DNA of 64,000 bases from Bettongia penicillata ogilbyi (taxonomy: Eukaryota; Chordata; Mammalia; Diprotodontia; Potoroidae): assembly GCA_023548195.1 (NCBI GenBank), contig JAJHZJ010000221.1, positions 1,364,001-1,428,000 on the forward strand. Direction: 5' to 3'. Below the pieces are notes generated by a model. It made no database searches. It was not told the origin of the DNA and saw only the letters and a list, made by a program, of their open reading frames with translations. Position numbers and translations under genes: made by a program. Shown here piece by piece: positions 22,930-32,619 of the stretch (the first letter of the stretch is position 1; each line of letters opens with the position of its first letter).

Positions 22930-23450
22930 AGCTCTTCAAACTTAGACATCAGGTTGGAGATGTCCAGCATTTAGGTGGTTGTGCAGATCTGGGGTCCAAT
23001 ACTTTCTTAAGGTGCCCATTATCTAACCCCTAGTTTTCCAAACCCTCATACCCAAGAGTGTCAATATTCATGGTAACATCCTCTTGAACATTCTGAAATA
23101 ACTTCTACCTCAACTTTTCCTCAGCCATCTACAGGGGTAATAAATTTTGGTCATTATCATTACCCTCCTACACCCAGACTCTTCCAGTTACCAGAACTGA
23201 TCTCAGAAATGAACCTTCTCAGATCACAGTCTCCCGGGTTCTCCATCTTGTCCACTCTTTCAAAACTTACTCTTCATCCTCAATGCACCTCCAGTCCCCC
23301 CATATCTTGTCTATTCTCCTAGGCCATTCTTCCTACTCTGCACTCATTTTTCTCCTTTCATATTCTAAATCCTGTATTTAACTAATTCAGTTATGCATTG
23401 TCCTCCAACCTTCAATCCCTTGCACTCTTTACTATATCATATTATGCATG
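22930..23450 (+). mobile_element. Pyrimidine-rich, possibly L2-derived sequence
   Basis: CT-rich sequence resembling decayed L2 ORF2 N-terminal part in composition. No decisive motif, so low certainty. Confidence 0.3.
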
Positions 23451-23554
23451 TGAAACATTTTGCAGATTTTGAGCATCACATAAATGTGAGCTATTGAGGA
23501 GGAGAAATATATGGATCTATGGTTTCATTTGGTATATTTATGTATATATAGACA

Positions 23555-23595
23555 CATAAATATATATGTCTATATATACACACACATATATATGT

Positions 23596-23645
<50 letters not shown>

Positions 23646-23661
23646 GGATAGATAGATAGAT
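23555..23661. repeat. (TA)/(CA) and (TAGA)16 microsatellite
   Basis: Mixed TATA/CACA leads into a 64-bp TAGA array (23597-23660) with one TGGA unit. Probably length-polymorphic. Confidence 0.97.
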
Positions 23662-23664
23662 ATA

Positions 23665-25125
23665 AAATTCCATCTACCAATAGATTTCACTAGGAGCTCT
23701 GCAACTTTTAATCTTAAAAACTTACCTGGGACATGAAGTGGTTATGCAATTTGGACAGGGCCACACAAAGGGTGAATATCAGATATGGACTTTGAATCCA
23801 GATCTTTCTGGCTTTGAAGTTGGTTCTCTGTCTACTGTGCTATACTCATTATACAACTTTTGTTCTCTTCCACAGACTTTACAAATCTTCAACCCTAGGT
23901 GATCCTCACCAGCTGCTTTTTCCATCCCTAGTTCTGAGCTCCTGAATGCTTCTAGAGAAAGTATGTAACCATACTGACTAGGCTAATTACCAGTTCTTGC
24001 CATCTAGTTTAATTGAGTCCTCACTATTGTGAAGTATTCTTTTTACTCTATCTAGATAAATCCTTCATTATGTTCCCCAATGAGCTAATATGAAAAAAGT
24101 CAAGTGCACATGGATACATGTACACTTTCAGCAACTCCTTCAACAAACACCAAGGTAAAGTGTGGGGCTCCACCTTTTAACATACACCTCCTCTGAAATT
24201 TTTCTCCCTTCCAGCTTGCCCTGCTATTACAAAGTTCATTTTAACTTCATTTCTTCTGGCAGGAACAAATTGTCATTTGTCTCAGCTCTGTACCACCCAA
24301 GGACAGTGCTAATGGTGAGGCCAGTAACTCATTTTTCAAAATCACATATCAAAGACTGATTTTTTTCTTATGTCTAACCTTCCTGGATTAGTATTTGTAA
24401 TTTCTGTAAAATGGATACAGTCTTTGGAGAAGTAGAAAGAAAGATATTGGGAAATATCTCAAAAACATCCATTATCATTAACCCTAATGAGAACTCCATT
24501 CTTTCCCCAAACTAAAATTCAGATCCTCTTGAGGTTTGTTCCATGACCAAAAGCTGAAGAAGAATTACTTTTTACAATAAGAATTTTCACATATTGCACT
24601 TGTGAAATCCACATTTCACAAGGGAACCCTTTTTTATTTTTAGTAGAGTTATTGAAAAGATGTGTTAAAAAGACAAACCCAAGTGCAGTCCAAGGGAGAG
24701 AATTTATACCTACCCTTATATTATTTCCAGCCATCCTGTGATGAATGTGCTATTACAAAGACTTTCACATGTGGCTAAATTACAACTAATCTGTCTACAA
24801 AGGAATTTGTTGCATTTCAGAAGCATTTATAATAACCCCACACCAATGATCCAGAACTTTAAATTGGCCAGAGCTGGGGGAAGGGACAGAGGGATGGTTT
24901 GCAGGGGGCAGAGGGAGGGGTCTGCTTTCAATTAAAAAAAAAAACAAACCACAAGCTGATATCAAGGATTTATTGTCCAAAAAAAAAAGCAGCTTCCAGA
25001 CCTTTTCCTGCAATCTGTACAGATTCAAAACAACATCCCCTTACAATTCTATTGCTGATTCTGTACAGTGATGTTGAGATACAATAAGATGGTGAATTAT
25101 TAAAGAAAGAAAATTATCTTCAGTA
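23665..25125. other. Intergenic, no confident feature
   Basis: A weak antisense MIR trace lies at 23730-23840. Purine-rich and poly(A) stretches occur at 24880-24990. Short overlapping frames (24162-24359, 24519-24734, 24795-25087) lack family signatures. Confidence 0.45.
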
Positions 25126-25129
25126 TCTT

Positions 25130-25480
25130 TCATTTACTAAACTAAGAAAGTAGACTTATCCAGAAGACTGAAAATTAAGCATGCTACCTACCTCCTGCCA
25201 TAGAGATGAGAGACTTAAAATGTAGAATGAGACATATATTTCTGGACATGGCCAATATATGAATTCATTTTACTGGACTATGACTATTTATCATGAAAGG
25301 TATATTTTTTCCTCTTTTAAAAAAAATTTCAACCCAGGAAAGACAAGAAATGCTTATACATTTATATGCTTATATATTAAATGCTTATACAAGTTAATAT
25401 TTTTTTTAAAAAAGAAAAATACATAGATTCATACATTTTAGAAAGATTTTCAACCAGAGTTAACACAGAAAAGATTTTTT
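25130..25480 (+). mobile_element. Marsupial-type L1 3' UTR
   Basis: It contains 'aagcatgctacctacctcct', 'gtagaatgagacatatattt', 'ctggacatggccaatatatg' and 'tgactatttatcatgaaagg', as in the copy near 20690. Confidence 0.6.
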
Positions 25481-25499
25481 AGGTCAACTCTGAAGCTTT

Positions 25500-26330
25500 T
25501 AAAATGTAATTAACTAAATATTTCAATATTCCAGTAACTTAAGTTTTTAATCTGTGCTACATTTTACCTTTGTCCTCATGGAATTGACTGCAATCTGCAT
25601 ACCCTGTTCAGTCGGGAAAAGTTGGACACTCTTTCTTGGGATGGATACCCCATTCCTTTCCCCCTAAAAGAAACCATGTAGTAATTTTAATTCCCAAACA
25701 GCACACCTCATCATATTTTTATAGAACACTAACAACTGCATTGGCATTAATTTACTTTTCTGCCTCAATGCTGAGATTAACCAGATTTCTATGTCTGCCT
25801 CTCTAATCACTTCAAATGAAATGGTGATGATGACAGAGTATTCGGTATGTCAGTCTTCCATTCCTTCAGATTTCTATATGGAGAGGAAAATGTAGTAAAT
25901 ATTAAAGGCATGCCTCACTTATAAAGTCAAATAAATGGGTAGAAAAATGCATTCTATCGGCAGGTTGTCCAAGACACAGTTTTGGTCAAAGAAAAATTCC
26001 CAGAACTCCCTTTGCCAGGACTGAAACCTTGTAACCAGCATGAACTTTGAACTTAAGACTCTTGCCATCTCACTTTCTCATTAGATTTTATTGCATCTAA
26101 CAAAACTTTCAGTGGTGAATTACTTCCCCTCTCAACAATACCCAGGCTCCCACAAACCCTCCTCAATAGAAAATACTAAAATTGTTTCTCAAAAGGCATT
26201 AGTGCTCAGGGAGAAAATGGGCAACCATTTACTCCTCATATCAATGTTAATCCACTTCAGTTTCTTCTCATTGCTATCCAATAAAGGAGAGCATTCTGAG
26301 ATGTCAGTCAATTAAACCTTGGAGAACACA
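25500..26330. other. Repeat-poor intergenic stretch
   Basis: No SINE, LINE or microsatellite signature over about 830 bp. It could hold conserved sequence; nothing coding is evident. Confidence 0.4.
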
Positions 26331-26809
26331 GCAGGGACTTGGAGGTTATCTAGTTTAACCCTCTCATTTTTTTTTTTTTTACAAATTAAATCATTTAGTC
26401 ACTATAAAATTTAAATCCTTTTTTCCAGTGCCCCTTATTTTTTCACATTTATTCTATTTTTAATTAGACACAAATAAGTATATGGTTATAAAATTATTCT
26501 ACACAAATTTCTATTCATCAGTTCTTTCTCTGTTTGTAGATAGCATCTTTCCTCATATGTCCTTTATGGTTAATTTGGATTTTTATATGACTTACTGGTC
26601 AACGTCATTATAACTACATGCTACACTGTGTGGGAAGGTTAAGTAAAAGCTCACGGAGTTCAGAGGAGTTTGATAGGTAAAGGCAAAAGTGTTTAGGTCA
26701 CAAGTTATGTAAGTTTCTCATTTTTATTAATTTTTTTTTGTGAATCACCTACGTTTTCAATATAACACCCCACCCCACCCTCCAAGCATCCCTTGTAACA
26801 AAGAACTAA

Positions 26810-26943
26810 AAGGGAGAAAGAAAAAAGGAGAGGAGGAAGAGAGAAAAGGGTAGAGAGAGAGAGAAAGAGAGAGAGAGATAGAGAGACAGAGAGAGACAGA
26901 CAGTGAGAGAGACAGAGAGAGAGAGAGAGACAGAGAGAGAGAG
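26810..26943. repeat. GA-rich tract
   Basis: An imperfect GAGA/CAGA repeat of about 130 bp. It creates the serine/leucine-rich frame seen on the - strand (26705-27082), which is not a gene. Confidence 0.93.
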
Positions 26944-27117
26944 CCAGTAAAACTAACCTACCCATCAACCACTTCATTGCATGAAGAGTTCTACAAGCAT
27001 GATCTGCCTCTGTAGAGAAGAAAGGGAAGTGCCTTCTTAAAACTCTTCTCTGGGACCATTTTTTAACCAGAATTTTTAGCATAATTTACAAGCATTCAAT
27101 CTGGATAGTTTTGTTAC

Positions 27118-27372
27118 TGGGTGCTGAGTGCAGAGTCAGGAAAGACTGGAATACAATTCTGACCTTGGACACTTAGTAGTTGTGTGACACTAGGCAAGTC
27201 ACTCAACCCCTGTTTGCCTCAGTTTCTGCACATGTAAAATGAAGATAATAACAGCATCTACCTCCCAAGGTTGTAATGAGGTTCAAAAGATAATATTTGT
27301 AAAGTACACTGGCACATAATAAGCATCATGTAAATACAAACTATTGTTTCTATTATCATCATTATCATCACC
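27118..27372 (+). repeat. MIR/CORE-SINE
   Basis: A well-preserved copy: 'gtgtgacactaggcaagtca', 'cctcagtttctgcacatgt', 'ctacctcccaaggttgtaat' and 'gcacataataagcatcatg'. Confidence 0.88.
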
Positions 27373-27599
27373 ATTATTCTCGTCAGTTTTCTTATAGTCA
27401 TTGTGTATAGTGTTTTCCAGGTTCTTATTTAGTATCAGTTCATAAAAGTATTTCCAAGTTGGTCTGAATTTTCATTGTGTTCATTTCTTATGGTGTAGTA
27501 ATATTCTATTAGACTTGTGAAACATCTTGTTTCCAGTTCTTTGCTACTGTATCCCTGAGGACTCTTATTCCAGCTTCCATTCTCACAGGGTGCCAGGCA

Positions 27600-27860
27600 A
27601 GGTCAGCTCTAACTGGCTTGCCAAAGCTTATTGTTAAATTTTTTTGTGTGAGCATTTACACCTCAGAAATTGGCAGTCGCTACAAATTGGGGTGTGATTT
27701 ATTGTTTTATTGATTTTTAGACTTTAAAAAGCATTAATAATGCAGAAGAAATTTAAATGTGTTTGCCTACTTTTTTTTTCCCTGAGAGCCTGGATGTTAA
27801 ACATTTACTAGCACACCCCTGAATTGGTCTATAAACATTACTTGAGCACAGGAAGAGAGC
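27600..27860 (+). repeat. Unclassified dispersed repeat A, copy 3
   Basis: The clearest copy of the shared blocks: 'ttattgttaaattttt', 'catttacacctcagaaatt', 'gtgatttattgttttattga' and 'gttaaacatttactagcac'. Confidence 0.55.
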
Positions 27861-27889
27861 AACAGAAGGCTCATGGAGTGAAGTCATCA

Positions 27890-28990
27890 CTAGATTGGAG
27901 GCTAATAATAATAGCAATTGTAGACACATTTGCACTTTGAGATTTGAAAAGTACATTCATTATCTCATGTGAGCCCCACAGTACTCCTGGTATCAGAGAA
28001 TGTTATATCTCCCTCTCAGGATTCTAGGGGTATATACTAAAGGAATAAGGAGGACTTCCCTCCAAAATTATTAATTGAGAATCATTTTAGTCAACTAGTC
28101 CCAAAGACATTTTAGAAAGGAGTATTTACTGAGGAGGAAGAGGAAGAACGGTTGATAGACTCCTCTCTCCAAATTCCTGCGACCCCCTCTTCCATAAGTA
28201 CATAGAATACAGAAAAAAGTGGACTCAAGTTTGGAGAACACATGTGGCAAAGGCATACACCATATAACACCGCAGATCCTGGCTCCTGGAAGTTTTTTTG
28301 TTCTTTGTTTTTATGCCATTCATAAAGTGCTCAAGAAGGTCCCCTTAGGTGCAGTACAGTTTCTTTGCTGGGATCCTTGTATGACTTGCTTTTGGTCCCT
28401 CTTGAAGAGGAGCAATGAATTTATAAGGGTAACATCTTGACTTGCCCCTGATTGGATTAAGTGAGGCAGAGTTGCACAAAGTCACCAACCTCACTCTTTC
28501 CTTCAGTCATCAACGTTTAGTGGCAAGACCTTGGTCTTTTTAAATTAAGATTTTTACCAGGTCTCAATTTAGGGTCAATCTATTCTTGTCTCCCAAAGCA
28601 GGAACTAGCTCAACCTACCCAGGAATGACACAAGGGCACAATGAGAGCAGGGAAAGTCTGACATCCCCTGGGCTTCTTGAAGCTCACAAGTTCATCTTCT
28701 AACCAAAGGGAAGGAGACAAGGCCGAGGCAGAAGCCAAGGTTTCTCCTTTCCTTCAAAGAAGTTCTCTTTTACTAGACCACAAGTCATTTGCTAGAGCTC
28801 TCTCATTCCAGTTCTCTTGATTCTTTTATATTATAGACCTAGAGGGCATGGGAAAATTCACTAACCAACTGGAAGAGACTGGCAATCATTTCATTCAATG
28901 GCTTTAAAGATTTTTCATATTTAATATATAGGCTATGGCTGAGATTGAATGATCAAGCTAGGCTTGATCACTTACTTTAAGTGGAGTGAG
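27890..28990. other. Intergenic with SINE fragments
   Basis: 27900-28010 resembles a reversed CORE ('aagtacattcattatctcat'). 28440-28560 contains 'tgaggcagagttgcacaaag' and 'tcaccaacctcactctttcc', shared with the SINE-like sequence near 63265. The rest is unassigned. Confidence 0.5.
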
Positions 28991-29190
28991 TCAACTTGAT
29001 TGGGTTTACTTTTACCCCACTAGGAAAAGTGCTACTATAAATATTTTCATATATATGCTAGCTCTTTGTGGTATCTGTCTAGCAGTGGGATTTCTAGATC
29101 AGAGGACACTGAGGTTTTAATCACTTTCTTATCATAATTTACTGGTTCTGTTGAACTGTAGCCAATATTTTACTTTATAATATTTACGAG
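28990..29190 (-). mobile_element. L1 fragment, antisense
   Basis: 'gctactataaatattttcat' and 'agtgggatttctagatcaga' match the block at 16180-16300 in the larger antisense L1. Confidence 0.55.
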
Positions 29191-29215
29191 TGGCAATGAG
29201 TGACTAAGTTAGGAA

Positions 29216-29320
29216 ACAGGCCTCAGAATCAGGAAGCTTGTTTCAAGTTCTGCTTGTGACATGCACCAGCTGTGTGACCTTGGGCAAGTCATCTTGTGTT
29301 CCCCAGGTGACTGATTAAGT
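29216..29320 (+). repeat. MIR-family SINE fragment
   Basis: 'cagctgtgtgaccttgggca' followed by 'agtcatcttgt'. Only the head and middle are present. Confidence 0.6.
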
Positions 29321-29892
29321 TGAAGAGCAATTGTTGATTGGCAGAGATAAAAGTAATTGCCTCTCTGAGAGATGCCTCCATTAATGAAACACAGGTTGGA
29401 ACCCTCTCCTCCCTTCATAATCTAGATGTATACAATCATTTGCCAATCTCTAATTTCTGGTTAAGAATGACATGGTCATGGGTGAGGTCTTTCTCCTCCA
29501 CCATATCTCTTAGTTTGCCCATAGAAAAAAGAATTGACACACTTTTGGGTCAAGGGGCAAAAATGGACCAGATTTCACAAGGTGACACTGAAATATTTTG
29601 AATGATAGTACAAGATGATTACTGTGATTTGGCATTCATGGTTCCATTCTTATTGAACTGCTTTGGGGGTGATTCATGCTTTAAAAAATGATTTTGATTC
29701 CCAGTGCTCCCCCACTTCCTAATCCATTTTCCTTTTGAGAAAACTGTAATGTAACTGAAAGTTACATTCTCCGTGTAATGAGGTTTGTTGAATTACTGAA
29801 AATAGTTCAGCATCCTTTCTCATCTGAGCCACTTAAACCCCAAATTGCCTTTTGAAACCCAAAACTTCCTCGCAGAAAAAGCTGGCCTTTGC

Positions 29893-29900
29893 ATTTGCAT
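29893..29900. promoter_or_regulatory. POU octamer in SLC1A3 promoter region
   Basis: A perfect ATTTGCAT, preceded by a second TTTGCAT sharing three bases. It lies about 0.9 kb before the exon 1 donor. POU-domain factors bind this motif; binding here is inference. Confidence 0.4.
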
Positions 29901-30346
29901 GCTCTGCCCTTAGGAAAGGACTTACTTTTTTTTTTTTTTTTTTTTAATTTTCTGCATTAGAAGCGATTGAGGGCTTGTATTTCCCTCTCCTGCCGGCAGT
30001 GTGTGGAGTGAGAGCAGCCAACGTGGGATGGATTAGGTTTGCTATAATGGGGTTTTGCCTATAGACAGGTCTCATCATGTTTTTGAGTAACTTTAGGCAA
30101 AGTTGAGAATCGGAGCTAGGCTTTTCCCCCCTCCATACTCGGTCATATTCCAGGTCTTTCCGGAGTAATGTCAGGTTCCGTTCCCCAGTCTGGAAAAAGA
30201 GAGTCTTGCTCAACACGGTTGTTCCGCCTGGCAAAAGAGCGTACTCTCATACTTCTTTAAGAGAGAAACTGAGATGATGTTATGTAATTAAATTTCGTGT
30301 TCTAAAAGTCCCCTATGGATCGTCTAATCATGAAGACTTCCAGAGT

Positions 30347-30391
30347 TGTGTGTGTGCGTGCGTGTGTGTGTGTGTGCGTGTGTGTGTGTGT
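30347..30391. repeat. (TG)n tract with CG steps in the promoter region
   Basis: 45 bp of strictly alternating purine/pyrimidine including four CG steps, about 400 bp before the exon 1 donor. Confidence 0.95.
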
Positions 30392-30559
30392 CCAATTCTT
30401 TCTAGTCCTGATTTTGCATTTCCAATGAAAGTGAATTGACAAAGCGTGGCAGTGGTCTAAGGAGAAAAACAAAGCTGAGAGTGCCAAGGCTAATCAATAT
30501 TCCAGAAACCCTGGGGTTCTCCCCACCCCGGGCATCTCCCCTCCTCTTCTGCGGGGTTT

Positions 30560-30789
30560 TTATTCTCTTCCCCCTCCCACTCCCCTCTCCTAGCCCGGAT
30601 CCCAGTCTCCTCCCCTTTTCTTAAGTTGCCCCGATAGTAAGTTGCTGTTTCGGAGCCGAGCACATGCAGAGTGTCACCGCTAGCCTGGCCCTCTCTCCCT
30701 GCATTTTGGTGGCAGCCGCTGTACCTGCTGGGGGATTTTACCTTGCCCCTAGTCTGCTGGGGCTCCACCACACTGCGGAATCGGGAAAG
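30560..30789 (+). other. SLC1A3: SLC1A3 exon 1, 5' UTR (left edge uncertain)
   Basis: The segment ends in a textbook splice donor, AAAG|GTAAGT, with the last exon base at 30789. It sits about 1.5 kb before the acceptor of the exon that holds the SLC1A3 start codon. It is locally CpG-enriched relative to the surrounding AT-rich DNA and free of repeats. SLC1A3 genes are known to have a non-coding first exon a short distance before the coding exon 2, which fits. The left boundary is not determined: 30560 is only where the pyrimidine-rich block gives way to CpG-bearing sequence. An ATG at 30664 opens an upstream reading frame that stays open to the donor (see the uORF entry). Confidence 0.65.
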
Positions 30790-31813
30790 GTAAGTTTCAT
30801 ACCTATAATCCCTGCCCGGTTTCGTTTTTCATCCTCTGGCTTTGCCAATGTGTTTTGTTTTCCGGGGCAAAGGAGCTGGGAGAGTGAGCTAGCTAGCCAT
30901 TTTGGTAGATAAAGTGCATGCTTAGTAAGTGTTTGAATGTCGTTCCAATAGCTTATTCAGCGCGTTTCCAATCGCCTCTCCTAGTCTAGATTTATCATTC
31001 AGGTCAGACTGGTGGCAGATTGTGGCCAAGGATGTAGGAAGGGAATCAAGATGAGCTGATCCGTTGTGAAGTTATTAAGAATGAGATTCTTGCTAAGTAA
31101 AAAAAAAAATCTGTTCGCTTTCTTCTCCCTCTTACCCCACCCCCAAGAAGAGACGCGTTTATCTGGTACTCTTAGACATGGTCGGGCATAGTCATCCTCC
31201 CCTCCCCCAATATATTCACACCTGCAATCTTATCTAAAAGTCCACCCTGCGGGATAACTGTCTTTTCCATACTAATTTTTCCCTTCTGAAGAATCTCTCA
31301 ATTTACATCCCCTTGGCTATATTCAGTATCATCCTCACACATCCACAGATACTTCAAGTTCTGATTTTGATTCATCCTGGCAAGGATCTGCTAAGAACTG
31401 GAAATATCTTAGGGCAGTGACATAGAGCCCTGGGCTATCAAAATAACTGACTTCCACCTAGGAAAGAGGTTTTTGCTGAAAATTTTTTTTGAAAGATCAG
31501 CGCATGAATGGACCTAGAAACTATGATAAGTGTTCGGAAGGAAAATTAGATTAAGCTCCTCATAAAGTTCAAATAACAAAGAAAGCCATTTGGAAAAACT
31601 CAAAACTAAGCAAATCAATGATAAAATTTCTACAATGGTATATTTTTTTGCAATTAGAGACAAATACTACTCACTAATTTGTTGTCATAGTAAGTGAAAA
31701 TGAATTCTAGCCTCTGATGCTTTATAGATGTGTTCCGAGTACTTTACACATTTTTTATGGAAAAAAATAGTTACCCGTATAAAAATTCTAAACATGTCTT
31801 CACTAAAATGACA

Positions 31814-31815
<2 letters not shown>

Positions 31816-31874
<59 letters not shown>
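31816..31874. repeat. (TC)29 microsatellite in intron 1
   Basis: A pure polypyrimidine/polypurine 59-bp run. Confidence 0.98.
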
Positions 31875-31877
<3 letters not shown>

Positions 31878-32109
31878 GAAATAAGAATTCTTTTTCTCAA
31901 TTTAAAAAAAGCAAGTTGATATACTTAATCTGTGTAGCAGAAAGACCAGGACTTCTGCATATTTAAATCTTGTGGCATTTTATATTGAACTACATACATT
32001 TGTAGCATGGGTACAAAATAAGTCTTCAAACGTTTATCAAGTACCTCATTGTATACCATGGCAGGATAAGAAGGACATAGAAAACAGTCCCTGCTAGCAT
32101 CATGTAGAT

Positions 32110-32112
<3 letters not shown>

Positions 32113-32148
<36 letters not shown>
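32113..32148. repeat. (CA)18 microsatellite in intron 1
   Basis: A pure CA run 185 bp upstream of the exon 2 acceptor. Confidence 0.98.
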
Positions 32149-32149
<1 letters not shown>

Positions 32150-32333
32150 AAGCAAAATATGTACAATCTATTCTTGAAGCCTGGCACTGGAGAAGTACTG
32201 CTGCTTCTTAGGACTAGGCTCTCTCTCCCACTCCAGACAATATTGTGCAATGTTATTTACAGACGGGCCAGTAGTAGCTCTGATTGATCATTCCTGGAGT
32301 GTATGACGGAGTTCTGTGCCTCTTGTATTCCAG

Positions 32334-32438
32334 CTGTGCTGTCTGGTATTAAGGAAGAGAAGCACCTTGGGTTTCTCTGGAGAGGAGATTTGGCAGTTCT
32401 GATAAACGTTCATAGAAAATAGCACTCCCTGAAGCTCG
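32334..32438 (+). other. SLC1A3: SLC1A3 exon 2, 5' UTR part
   Basis: The acceptor is read as the AG at 32332-32333, after the tract CTCTTGTATTCCAG. The following 105 bases contain no ATG before the SLC1A3 start at 32439. They contain the stop codon of the upstream frame that enters from exon 1 (TGA at 32400). The exact acceptor is inferred from the pyrimidine tract; no better AG lies between it and the start codon. Confidence 0.75.
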
Positions 32439-32619
32439 ATGACTAAAAGTAACGGAGAGGAGCCCCGGCTGGGGGGTAGAATGGAGCGGTTCCAGCAAGG
32501 AGTCCGAAAACGGACACTCTTGGCTAAGAAGAAAGTGCAGAGCATCACAAAGGAAGATGTTAAAAGTTATCTATTTCGGAATGCCTTTGTTCTTCTCACT
32601 GTCACCGCTGTCATTGTGG
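32439..32619 (+). CDS. SLC1A3: SLC1A3 (EAAT1/GLAST) coding exon 2: residues 1-60 plus first base of codon 61
   Basis: This exon encodes the cytoplasmic N-terminus and the first part of transmembrane helix 1 of the glial excitatory amino acid transporter. It starts MTKSNGEEP and includes the basic stretch [10 protein letters not shown] (residues 23-32), then [13 protein letters not shown] leading into the hydrophobic [10 protein letters not shown] (51-60). From memory, human EAAT1 differs only at residues 10-11 (KM there, RL here) and 35 (N there, S here). The exon has 181 coding bases and ends inside the glycine codon G|GT at GTAAGT (32620), a strong donor and a phase-1 junction. The start-codon context is weak (T at -3, A at +4). 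An apparent ORF continues to 32711 only because it reads into intron 2. The call is secure. Confidence 0.97.

Larger units (their letters stand above)
26380..27560 (-). mobile_element. L1 3' region, antisense, split by an insertion
   Basis: 26380-26640 contains 'ttctattcatcagttctttc' and 'gatagcatctttcctcatat'. 27380-27560 continues with 'gtatagtgttttccaggttc', 'catttcttatggtgtagtaa' and 'atattctatta'. Together they are the reverse of the L1 3' block at 11840-12100. The 740 bp between them (GA tract and a MIR) interrupt it. Confidence 0.65.
29600..30560 (+). promoter_or_regulatory. Candidate SLC1A3 promoter region
   Basis: This stretch lies just upstream of the probable first exon and contains no recognisable interspersed repeat, unlike most of the window. 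It carries a perfect POU octamer ATTTGCAT at 29893-29900, a poly(T) run at about 29927-29945, a GT/GC alternating tract at 30347-30391, and pyrimidine-rich blocks (30520-30560) of the kind bound by SP/KLF factors. CpG density rises from about 30510 to 30850. No convincing TATA box sits at a fixed distance from the exon, consistent with a TATA-less start. The assignment as promoter is inference from position and composition; the exact start site is unknown. Confidence 0.6.
30790..32333 (+). other. SLC1A3: SLC1A3 intron 1
   Basis: The intron is bounded by GTAAGT at 30790 and a pyrimidine-rich tract ending in CAG at 32333. The first 1 kb is mostly unique sequence with several CpGs near its start (30800-31170). 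The second half holds a 59-bp TC run (31816-31874) and a 36-bp CA run (32113-32148). I see no other gene or clear SINE in it. Confidence 0.65.
30664..32402 (+). other. Predicted upstream ORF spliced across exons 1 and 2
   Basis: If the donor after 30789 joins the acceptor before 32334, the ATG at 30664 reads 42 codons to the exact end of exon 1. It then continues 22 codons in exon 2 and stops at TGA 32400-32402. That is a 64-codon ORF ending 36 nt before the SLC1A3 start. Its start context is poor (C at -3, C at +4), so leaky scanning would be expected. Whether it is in the mRNA depends on the unmapped transcription start. The frame arithmetic is seen; translation and any regulatory effect are inference. 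Confidence 0.4.

Noticed and set aside
23597..23660. Regular spaced array that could suggest CRISPR
   Set aside because: It is a simple TAGA microsatellite with no spacers. CRISPR is not expected in an animal genome.
26705..27082. 125-codon frame rich in serine and leucine
   Set aside because: It is produced by translating the GA-rich tract on the opposite strand.
29944..30234. 96-codon frame on the - strand in the promoter region
   Set aside because: No recognisable protein and no supporting signals. A divergent transcript is possible, but a protein is not supported.
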